The notes beneath the pieces were generated by a model. The model was not told the origin of the DNA, ran no database searches, and was given only the letters and a program-made list of their open reading frames with translations. From Astragalus membranaceus (lineage: Eukaryota; Streptophyta; Magnoliopsida; Fabales; Fabaceae), in NCBI GenBank assembly GCA_039519185.1, contig CM076846.1, positions 129,646,182-129,710,181 of the forward strand: a stretch of 64,000 bases of DNA. Reading direction: 5' to 3'. The stretch's first letter is position 1. Each line of letters starts with the position of its first letter. Below, in pieces: positions 55,317 through 64,000 of the stretch. A program made the position numbers and the translations under genes.

Positions 55317-56041
55317 GCTAAAATGCACTTTTAGTCCTTTAAGTTATTTATTTGCTCCGCTTTGGTCCTTTAAGTTTTTTTTTCTCAGTTTGGTCCCTCA
55401 AATTTTAAATTCGTTACATATAAGTTTTTTCCATCCATTTGACTTAACGGTTGATGATGTGTCTATTATGTGCTGATGTGGCACCTTCTGGCTTAGAGTA
55501 TGTATAAGGACGTGTCATTTTTATTATATTTTCTCTTTTAAAAAAATAATAAGAAATGGTGTGGCAATTATTTTTAGTCGTTTCATTTTGGTCCTTTAAG
55601 TTTGTATTTAGTTTCAAATAGGTCCCCTAGGTTTCTATATATTAAATTTCAAATATGTTCTCTAACTTTGTTTAAAGTTTCATTGTAGTTAATTAAATGA
55701 TTGCTATATTTTTTGTGTTGTTTAGGTTTGAATGTGTCTTTCAGGTTGTGTTTTGATGTAATCCTATTTATGTAATTCAAATGATGTTTTATTAGCTTTT
55801 AATTTTTTTGGTTGAGTTCACTTAATAACACAACACCAAGGACTGGAATGAAATTAGATGACATGCTTAAAGGACTAAACTGAAACATGACAAATATAAT
55901 GAAAAGGCCAATTAAATAACAAATTAAAGAATATAAATAAGGAAAAGGGAATGGGAGAGGTGAACTGGGTTCGTAAGAACAAATTAAGAAAGGGAAAGAG
56001 GGAAAACAAAACCATGCACACATTAAGGTTTGAAAGGGAAA

Positions 56042-56160
56042 ATGTCTAGCAACAACAAAGGTAAAACGAAAGAGAGAATGGAGGAAAAACGAGTGAATAG
56101 GTGCAACATATGCAAGCAGATTGGTCACCAAAAAAGTCCTCTTGCCCAACAGCTCCACAA
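56042..56160 (+). pseudogene. Mutator transposase C-terminal zinc-knuckle fragment
   Basis: KGKTKERMEEKRVNRCNICK followed by QIGHQKSP is a C-x2-C-x4-H knuckle; the final Cys of CCHC reads Ser. Plant Mutator-like transposases end with such a knuckle after a basic stretch. Nothing upstream encodes a transposase core, so it is a captured or leftover 3' end in the foldback element. Confidence 0.55.
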
Positions 56161-56678
56161 CCCCACCCCAATCCACCACAGGCCCAAACCGAAACACATG
56201 CACCCTAAAACCCAAACAACACAAAAAACAGATCGATCATTTAATTAACTACAATAAAACTTTAAACAAATTTAGAGGATCTATTTGAAACTAAATAAAA
56301 ACTTTGAGAACCTATTTGAACTTAAATACAAACTTAGAGGACCGAAATGAAACGACTAAAAATAATTGTCACGTCATTAATTATTTTATCTTTTGGAGAG
56401 AGAAAAAGGGAAAAAAATAAAAATGACACATAATTATATATTCCACATCGGCAAGTATCACATCAGTACATAACGGACACATCATCAACCATTAAGCCAG
56501 ATGGACGAAAAGAACTTATGTGTAACGAATTTGAAACACGAGGGACCAAACTGAGAAAAAAAACTTAAAGGACCAAAGTGGAACAAATAAATAACTTAAA
56601 GGATTAAAAATGCATTTTAGCCTTATTAAAATATTTTTATTTTTCAAGTATATAGTTTTACTTTTATTTTTTTCAAAA

Positions 56679-58588
56679 TGTAACATCCCCATAGTGATTG
56701 TTCTAATTGTTTTGATTAAGTGAATAATTTTAATTAATTGTTGCTAAGTGAATCAATAAATCCTTGCTTTGAGTGATAAATTGCTTCAACAAATGACTAA
56801 ATGAAATATTAGAATGAATTGTGTGCTAGTTATTTAATTCATATGGGGTAGTGTATGAGTAAAGTATAGGGTGCGCATAACATGAGGGCAAAATAGGTAT
56901 TTCCTATGTAAATTCATCCAAAGCCACTTACTAACCCTCAGCTGAAACACAAAAACACCTCACTTTCACTCATTTTCACCTTGGAAAAGAAAAACAGATT
57001 TTTCTCAAAGTGAGAAAAAGAGAGAGAGAGTCGAGTGGAGCGAAGAGCAAGGGAAGAAGAACAGAAAACCCTCATTTCCTCCCTTGAGTTGCCAACTGAA
57101 CCATTTATTCTTCTTCTTATTCCATTCTCATCTTAGAGTAGTAATCAAACCATCAATTTATTTCAGTTTAGTCCAGCCTTCCTTCTCACCATCATTTCGA
57201 GTTGCATGTGAGCTTTGGGGTTGGATTAGTGAAAATCTCTTGTTGCATGTTGGTTTGGGAGATTCCTAAAAGCATAGTTCAACCTACATTGTGATTTAGA
57301 ACAGTCAAGAAAGGGATTACTAGCTCAGATTCGAATTTGGAGAGATTGTGGTGTTCTTAGGAGTTGGCTCAAGCTCAAAGTTTCAATTTCTTGCTTATTT
57401 TGTGGTTGTTCAACTGATTTAAGGTGAGTTCTTCGCTTATTTTGTTGATTGTTAGTTGTTTGTGGTTAAGGCATGAAAATAGTTCTGAAATCTAGTAATG
57501 CATGTGTTTGTGAGTTGTTCAAACTTGCTGAAATGTCGTTGCTTTGAATCAATGTATGTGCTGAAGTGAATTAAAAGACAATTTTGACTCATAAAACTTG
57601 ACCAAAATAGGTGTGAGTTGAGTGCATTGCTTGTAAGAATGGTTGTTTGCACTAAATATAATGTGGTTGCTACTTGACATTGAGTTAAAGATGGATTGAG
57701 AATAAGTTGGAGCAAAGGGGAAAGCACCATTTTCATGAAAAACAGAGAAATTTTAAAACTGTAGGAGGCACACGGTCCGTGCGCCCATGGAGCCTGGTCC
57801 GTGCCAACCATCGGGTAGCCAACTTTGTTGGTTTCCCAGGAGGCCCGGTCCGTGCCAACCCTTTTGTCACCCTATTTGAAAAACCTTCAAATGTTATTCC
57901 TTTTGATTCCAATCCTTCCCTAATCCTTTCCTTTTGATGCAACTTTGAGTATTTTATCTTATGGTTTAAAAATCGAACCGTATAGTGTTGTATCGAGTGA
58001 GAAGTAAGACTAAGTGTCAAGTAAAAGCATAAAACACCAAAGGGGGTGACGATCCCAAGCTAAGAGCATACTATGTGAGGGGAAGTCTTGAGCCCTAAGC
58101 CTAGGCCCAGAATAAGTTGACTCGGTAATAGCTATTATCGGGTGGGTTCACTGGGGGAATCGCGTAGTGATTGTCCAGAGTTGTGCTAAGATATGAGAAA
58201 AATTAAGTAAGACACCAAGAGTTTAAGGTGAGGGGCCTCGAAAGAACTCACTGAGATTTTATCTCACTGTTTATAAAGTGGTGTTTACAGATGAGCAGTG
58301 AAAACAAAAGTAAACTGAGAAGAAGTAGCCGCTGCACTAGGTTTATGTATCGTTTTGAGAATTCTACTTTTGGGATATTGAACAATTGAATGTACGAATG
58401 ACTTATGGCTAGTTCCTTATTGTTATTTAGCTATCCTTTGAGAAACTTTGATACTATGAAGGATATTATGATGAATTATTCGTCGAGTTAAGCATGTTCA
58501 ATTCACTTAAGTAGGATTAATACTCTGATGTATGCTATTTATAAAAGTCTCAGTATTTCTTCCAAAGTTGAGATACTAGGATGTTACA
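56679..58588 (+). mobile_element. Solo gypsy LTR, 1.9 kb
   Basis: TGTAACATCCCC...GGATGTTACA with a perfect five-base duplication CAAAA (56674-56678 and 58589-58593). Contains donor-like TTAAGGTGAGTTCTTCGC (about 57418-57435), a GC-rich pair around 57768-57866 (repeated GGTCCGTGCCAACC) and acceptor-like GTGTTTACAG (about 58270-58279). No internal region: formed by recombination between two LTRs (inference). It sits in the SSL intron. Confidence 0.92.
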
Positions 58589-58839
58589 CAAAACATATAA
58601 TAAAAATAAATAATAAATTATCAGAAAATGCATTGTTCTAATTTATTTGTTTATTTAAACTTTTAAATTAAATATATTTCTCACTATTCTAAAAAAATTC
58701 CACTTTTTCTTCTCTCAAAAACACTCCATTTAAGACATAAACGGATATGCAAAACTGAATGTTATAGAGTACTTGATCAATACTAAAATAAATATTGATT
58801 TTTTTATAACAAATTAAATAATGAAATCAAGAAATTTAC

Positions 58840-58972
58840 CGTGGCCATTCCAATAAAATACTGCCCTTGTCCAACATAATGAATATTATCCGGCATGCCA
58901 GGTAAGTCAGGACTAAATTCGCCTATTCTTCCTTTTTTTGGACCTTGTAGATAATATTTTCTGCACCTACTC
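58840..58972 (-). CDS. Strictosidine-synthase-like protein, middle exon
   Basis: 133 bp between CAG acceptor and GGTAAAT donor. With the G completing the Lys codon of the previous exon it reads SRCRKYYLQGPKKGRIGEF and SPDLPGMPDNIHYVGQGQYF then IGMAT. The LPGMPDNI motif is characteristic of SSL/APMAP propellers. Splice phases agree with both neighbours. The following intron is 4.9 kb (53936-58839) because of inserted elements. Confidence 0.88.
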
Positions 58973-59061
58973 CTGTACAATTAAAATTTTAAAAAGAATT
59001 ATTTAATATTCCTTAAGAGAGAATAAGAGAAAAAGAAAAGAGGAACTACTAATAAACTTAC

Positions 59062-59381
59062 TTGACAGTTTCACAGTAGATCACGAACTTTTGATCTGGT
59101 GCAACTGCAACACCATTAGGAAAGTAGAGGTTACGGGCAATCAATGTTACTTTTTTTGTTGCTGGATTATAGCTCATGAATCTACCATGAGGCTCCCCTT
59201 CAACTATGTCATAATAGAAATCATTCAAATTGTATTTGTATGTTGCGTCTGTGAAATATATAGTGCCATCTTCACCTACGTCAACACCATCTGTTAAATT
59301 GAACTTCAAGCCCTTTAACTCATCTGCTAGCACTTCAACCTTCGTTTCTTTGCCTTCTTTGCTTGTAACTCTCAGTAAACC
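59062..59381 (-). CDS. Strictosidine-synthase-like protein, upstream exon
   Basis: Starts after a CAG acceptor as GLLRVTSKEGKETKVEVLAD, then LKFNLTDGVDVGEDGTIYFT, ARNLYFPNGVAVAPDQKFV and YCETVK, and ends at AAGTAAG-type donor (exon end 59062). The TDGVDVGEDGTIYFTDA and NGVAVAPD motifs are propeller blades with metal-coordinating residues in the family. The first exon, which would hold the signal peptide and the first blade, was not found up to 64000, so the gene may be incomplete or have a large first intron. Confidence 0.9.
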
Positions 59382-60780
59382 CTGTATACATATTACATAC
59401 TATTATATCCTATTTATTAATGCAATATCTACTTTTCCCAATTTGAGGGCCAAATCCCCCACCCCCTCCCCCTACCCCCCTCTTCTATATTAGGTTTGTT
59501 CCTCGATAATTGAATAGGTGGAAAACGAAAATAAATTTTCGTGATAAATTATGTAAAGTTTGTTCCTCAGTAACCTGTTTGGTGAAAAAAAATGATAACG
59601 AAATGAGTAAAGTACAATGCTAACCCTATATATTAATACACTATCTACTTTCCACCAATTGAATGCCAAAAACACCCCCCTGCCCCCTACCCCCCTCTTC
59701 TTCTTTTTTTTCATTTTTTTTGGAATACATAAAAATTTAGGAAAAATTTTGATCTATAAATATATTAGGTTTGTTCCTCGATAATCGAATAGGTGAAAAA
59801 TGAAAATAAATTTCGTGATAAATTATGTAAAGTTTGTTCCTCAGTAACCTGTTTGGTGAAAAAAAAAAATCATAACAAAATGAGTAAAGTACAATGCTAG
59901 GTAGTATGTTTTGGGATGCTTCAAAATTTCGTGACAAATCAGTAACCTGTTTGGTGAAAAAAATCATAACGAAATCAGTAAAGTACAATGCTAAGTAGTA
60001 TGTTTTGGGATGCTTCAGTATTCACAATAGTGTGTTTTTTTTTTTGCTTTAGTGTTCCCAAAAAATCCAACTATTCAAATGTGCAAATTTTGTACCTTTA
60101 ACCAGTTTAGTGGAAAAAAAATATAATTTCGTTACAAAATACATAAAGTGTGATGCTAATCAGCGTGTTTTGAGACACTTCGGTGTTCGAAAAAAATTAA
60201 CCGGTCAAATACTCAAAATATTATTTTGTTCCAATTCTTCTTCCTCCTTTCTTATTCTATGGTGTAACACCAATAGTACACAGCCATTTTTTGGTGAATT
60301 CACTTAGCCGCGTCATTGTTACCACCCCATGCATAGCACGGGTGTATGTCCATGTCCTAGTTGTTATAGAATTGATTGTATTTTCAAAAGGTAGTTGATT
60401 TTGTTTATTTTCCTCTTTTTGGAGTTAGATTTTTCATATGTATAATGGTTGAGTACTTGAGTACCCATGTACTTGATTTTCAATATATTTTATTACGTTT
60501 GCCTTTAAAATTAAAAAAATATAGTATTTGAGGAGAAAGTAAAAGGATCATTCCAACTCAAGATATACAAAGTACACTAATAAGTCCTAAGTAGGTAATT
60601 TAGTTGGCAAGATAAGTGATACCAAAAAGGATACCGAAAAATATAAGCAATAAGTTCCTGATTTAAATGACCGAAACTAACATTTTCCACTTCCTAGAAC
60701 TAATTAACCACGAACATTTGTCTATTTAAAAATATATCAACAATTAAGTGTATCAAGAGTAAGCCTTCAACAATTAGCAA
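59382..60780. repeat. 275-bp tandem duplication and AT-rich spacer
   Basis: 'taggtttgttcctcgataat' begins at 59491 and 59766, and the following about 130 bp are similar, including 'gtaacctgtttggtg' and 'gtaaagtacaatgcta'. A third, shorter copy follows at about 59942. C-rich runs are at 59455-59480 and 59675-59695. No gene was recognised. Confidence 0.7.
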
Positions 60781-60955
60781 ACTTAACCAAAAATTTGAGA
60801 AGCTCAAAACAATAAAAAAAAAAGATTAATGGTGTCAGACTCAAAGTCATTTATAGTCGTGGTAATGCGTAAGTATTATATTGTTTGTTTATTTTAAGTT
60901 AATTATGCAACGAGTTATATATATTTGATTGTTCGATATATCTTTCATTACGCAG

Positions 60956-62231
60956 GCTTCTTTCTGCAAAGGCAGCTTCATCAAGCATCACTCATGTCAT
61001 CCGCAAAAAATATTTTCAAAAGTTCCATAAAAAGTGGAGTAAAGTCGATGAAAATGACAGGAATGATCTGCTAGACTTCTTTAGGGTAAGTGTCAATTAT
61101 TTTGTCATTGCTTATAATATTGTTAGTTTAAATTTTATGTTTAATAACGTTTAATATAATTACTAATACATATTTTCATTTTACTTAATACAGACCAAAG
61201 TGACATGGGACATAGAAGATGATGACAATGTCCAGAGATTTTTTTTTAAAAGGATGGGCGCTCAAATATCAAATTTGCTTTATAAGCTGCGGTGTAAAGA
61301 TAAGAAGCCTAACTACATGAGTGATGAAATTTGGAATGCCTTCAAGGGCCATTGGGCTACAGAGACTTTCAAGAAAAATGCTGCAAAAGCCAAGAATAAT
61401 AGAAACTCAGAAAAGGGTGGCTCGCTTCACTACGGCGGGTCCATCAACCAGGCTCAGCATGCTTCTAGATTGGTAAATTATTTTTAAAATCTGTGTGTTT
61501 TTTTAAATTAGTTAATTAGTTAGCAATTTTTGAAAATACCTTTCATTTTACAGAGTAAGAAGGCAGGACGCCCTATCACTGCTCCCGAGCTGCATAGAGC
61601 CACCCATGTGAGGAAAGGCACTGGCGAGTATGTTGATGAGCGCTCCAGGATGACTCAAGTAAATATACAACTTGATTTGTATTATATATTGTTGCTTTGT
61701 CAAAATGGAGCGCTAATTTGCGGTTATTCAAAACAGGAGCAAATAAATGAGATCATGACTCAGCTGACTCAGGGGAGCTGGGACCTTGAATCACTTGGCC
61801 AACTTACTCCTGAGATGATAGATCTGGCAAACCAAAATTGGGAGAAGACAGTAGGTTGGTCTAAGGGTCGCCTGTATGGTACGGGGCCCTTGGCTCCATG
61901 TATGGGCCAGTCTGAGGCTGGGAGCAGCAGAAGACGCAGTCGACCAGCTTCTACTCCTGCGGCGACAAATCATATTAGGCAGCTGGAGCAGGAGCTGCAG
62001 TCTACTCGACATGAGCTGCACGATACTCGGCGGGAGGTTAGGACCTCTACTGAGGCTATGAAAAAGATGCAGGAAGACTTTGCGAAGGTGTCCCGTAGGC
62101 AGGAGCTGATGTTTAGGTATTTTAAGAATATGCAGCAACATGAGCAGCAAGATGAGGAGCAAGATGAGGACCAAGCTGAGGAGTCTGGGGAGTCTGGGGA
62201 GGCCGAGGAGTCTGAGGGCGGCAGCTTTTAG
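60956..62231 (+). CDS. CACTA-associated Ptta/En/Spm-type protein (partial)
   Basis: Four exons with consistent AG/GT borders: 60956-61085, 61194-61472, 61554-61658 and 61737-62231. Together they read ASSSITHVIRKKYFQKFHKK, KPNYMSDEIWNAFKGHW, LHYGGSINQAQHASRL, KKAGRPITAPELHRATHV and, at the end, a glutamine/glutamate-rich coiled coil (QQDEEQDEDQAEES). Such proteins (plant transposase Ptta/En/Spm domain, TnpA-like) bind subterminal repeats of CACTA elements. The N-terminus is missing, the frame of the shown exons is open, and the CACTA right end follows at 62719. Confidence 0.8.
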
Positions 62232-62429
62232 GATTTGTTGTATCAGTTTGACAATTCAATATTTTGTTATAACATTTCAGATTAAGTGTTGTTGATTCGA
62301 ATTTTATGTTATTGAATAATTTTATTCTCGGAATTTTTATTTTAAACTGTTTTATGTATTTTAGATTTTATTATTTATTATTAAAATAAACAGGTATAAA
62401 AGCAGGTTTATCAAAAAAAAATTCAATTA

Positions 62430-62719
62430 GTTGGGCATTAGCGACGGAATTAACGAGGGAATTAGCGATGGAAATTGGACGCGTGGCTGTCAGAATTTAA
62501 CCACGTGGCTGTCTTTAGTAGCGAGGGAATTTTAATCCCTCGCTAATTAGCGAAGGAATTAGCGAGGGATTAAAATTCCCTCGCTAATCCCAGTAGCGAG
62601 GAGGGAATTAGCGAGGAAACCAGTCCATCGCTAATTCCCTCGCAAATGACCATTAGCGACGGATTTAGGTCATTTTGCGAGGGAAATTTCCCTCGCTAAT
62701 GACCAGTTTTTTTGTAGTG
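62430..62719. mobile_element. CACTA element right terminus
   Basis: The end, read inward, is CACTACAAAAAAACTGGTCA, a classic CACTA terminal repeat. The subterminal zone contains about twelve 'ttagcgagggaa'/'ttccctcgctaa' words in both orientations. The left end is not present in the window, so the element is truncated on that side. Confidence 0.85.
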
Positions 62720-62749
62720 ATAAACATGAACTATTTTTTAAGAACAAAA

Positions 62750-63090
62750 CCAACGTCAAGATAAAACCTGGATCCGGTCCTGTAGTTCTTTCCAAGTGGA
62801 CAACGATTAAACTGTTATGAACCTCCCAAGTAATCCAGAGTTGATGTGTCAGATCAAAGCCATGAAAAAATTGGAAATTTCAGGGACCATTATGCGATAC
62901 TGGAAAACTTTTAGGGTCCAAATTGCAAAAGTTGAAAATTTTTAGGGATCATTATGCAACTTGAAAAATTGTAGGGACCAATATCCAAGTTTCATAAATT
63001 TTTGAAGTTCAAATTATAATATCTGAAAATTTATAGGGATAAATTTGTAAATTTGAAAAATTTATAAGTTCTTATTAAGATTCATATTTT
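62750..63090. repeat. Short imperfect repeats
   Basis: Four to five units of 'tagggaccattatgcaacttgaaaaattt' type occur at about 62880-63060, spaced about 40-50 bp. No gene. Confidence 0.6.
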
Positions 63091-63094
63091 CTAA

Positions 63095-63468
63095 GGGCTT
63101 GTTTGGGAATTTGGAGGGGAGGGGAGGGTTTCAAAAAATAAAAATAATGGAAGGAAAGATGTACCATCAACTAAAATTGGGCGTTTATTTTTCTTCATAA
63201 AACCAAACTTCTCTAATTGAGAGGAAATCGAAAAATGTATTGAAAGAGGGTTTTGGAGGGTTTTGGCAAATCTTTCAAATCATTTATATCATTTTGTAAT
63301 AGTCTTAAAATTAAAAATATATTAATGATAAACATATTTTTTGAAAGTATTAATGATAAACATTACTCTCTCAATTAAGGTGAAAACTTTCTATAGATTT
63401 CTCTTTACTCTACTCCCTTCATAGCCTTCTCTTCCCTCCCCCTCCCCTCCAAACTTCCAAACAGGCTC
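63095..63468. mobile_element. Tourist-like MITE (PIF/Harbinger), 374 bp
   Basis: Termini GGGCTTGTTTGGGAATTTGG and inverted GAGCCTGTTTGGAAGTTTGG; both continue GAGGGGAGGGG. Flanks TAA at 63092-63094 and 63469-63471 give the three-base duplication of PIF/Harbinger elements. No coding capacity. Confidence 0.88.
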
Positions 63469-63471
63469 TAA

Positions 63472-64000
63472 GGTAAAGGGGGAATTTCTAACTCTTAGGT
63501 TTTATGTAGTATTTGAAACTCCATTAAATTAGTATTTCATGAAATTTCTTCATTTTACAAATTCTCAAAATTTATTATCCAAACAAAACATTTTAGAGCA
63601 AAGTATTTTAATTGCATCCAAAAATTACATTACCCTCTAAAACTACCTCATCCAAACACACCATTAGTTATACCCTTTAATTTGAATAAGAGAATTACCT
63701 CTAAAAATTACATTACCCTCCAAACTACTTCATCTTAACACACCCTTAATTATATATTTTAATTTTTTAATAGACAAATGTTAGTCGCTTTTTAGTTAGA
63801 GTATTATTCGTGTACAGTATCCATCGGCTTTGTTGGTGACTAATCTACACCGGGAACCTGATTGGCCACGTGTATACTTGGCTTTACCGGTCTGTATGGT
63901 TCTCCCCTCCCAGCAGAGTTTTTGCCGTACCCAAAATTCAAACTCAAAACTTTAGGGTGGGATCCGAGCCCAAATGTTAGTTTCCGAGATTTGAAATCTA
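63472..64000. other. Intergenic with a duplicated AT-rich unit
   Basis: 'aaaaattacattaccctc.aaact.acttcat' occurs at about 63620 and 63695, about 75-80 bp apart. The rest is AT-rich with no recognised gene; the window ends here. Confidence 0.5.

Larger units (their letters stand above)
54645..56622. mobile_element. Foldback Mutator-like element with long inverted repeats
   Basis: The left end GGCTAAAAT (54645-54653) continues after the hAT-like MITE as GCACTTTTAGTCCTTTAAGT; the right end is its complement, ending CATTTTAGCC at 56622. Arms remain similar for roughly 400 bp (left 55317-55735, right 56210-56622), with phrases such as 'ggtcctttaagt' and 'gttgatgatgtgtc'. Flanks TTCGGTAAA and TTATTAAAA are too different for a clear 9-bp duplication. 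The interior holds a zinc-knuckle fragment (56042-56160) from a Mutator transposase C-terminus. Confidence 0.8.

Overview
This is nuclear DNA from a flowering plant, most likely a eudicot and possibly a legume. The evidence is long-LTR Ty3/gypsy elements with TGTAACA...TGTTACA ends, Ogre/Tat-type pol genes with a second RNase H, an Ogre-type intron between protease and reverse transcriptase, R2R3-MYB and FAR1-like gene relics, and CACTA, Mutator-like, hAT-like, Tourist-like and Stowaway-like termini. No prokaryotic operon, CRISPR array, canonical tRNA or rRNA gene was seen. The species call is inference. Layout, left to right. 1-13 kb: a broken Ogre/Tat retrotransposon (gag at 1-366, protease/RT linker and pol at 9825-12807) is interrupted by pieces of at least three other LTR elements: an Athila/Cyclops-like LTR (367-1510), a Sirevirus-like LTR (about 2812-4621), and a chromodomain gypsy C-terminus with its 2.8-kb LTR (6691-9824). 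13.7-21.2 kb: a complete non-autonomous long-LTR element (LARD) on the minus strand, with near-identical LTRs, PBS, PPT and a CAAAG target duplication, but no gag or pol. 21.2-28.4 kb: an exon fragment of a strictosidine-synthase-like gene, a Tat-like LTR piece, a Mutator-like MITE, a FAR1-type transposase pseudogene, a CACTA terminus and a palindromic MITE. 28.4-44.9 kb: a minus-strand Tat element rich in GGCGCC tandem arrays, with a solo LTR (TSD GAACG) inserted in its protease gene. Inside that solo LTR is a second gypsy element of the same family (TSD TGGTC) whose two ends are both U5 ends. 44.9-50 kb: two exons of a decayed R2R3-MYB, then AT-rich sequence with no recognised gene, then hAT-like and Stowaway-like MITEs. 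50.4-52.9 kb: nested Mutator-like elements rich in TTCCGGAA, the inner one (TSD TTACGTCAA) carrying a FAR1-like reading frame and a second frame with its own TATA box. 53.7-59.4 kb: three in-phase minus-strand exons of a strictosidine-synthase-like gene. A 4.9-kb intron in this gene holds a foldback Mutator-like element, a hAT-like MITE and a solo LTR. 60.9-62.7 kb: the 3' half of a CACTA element with a Ptta/En/Spm-type protein gene. 63.1-63.5 kb: a Tourist-like MITE. The host genes with visible exons are therefore the strictosidine-synthase-like gene (its first exon was not found) and the MYB relic. Everything else assigned is transposon-derived and mostly disabled. The most unusual features are the gypsy element with two U5 ends, a conserved splice-donor/acceptor pair inside five related long LTRs that brackets GC-rich islands and short repeats, and the two-gene Mutator-like element. 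All calls come from reading the sequence; no database search was run.
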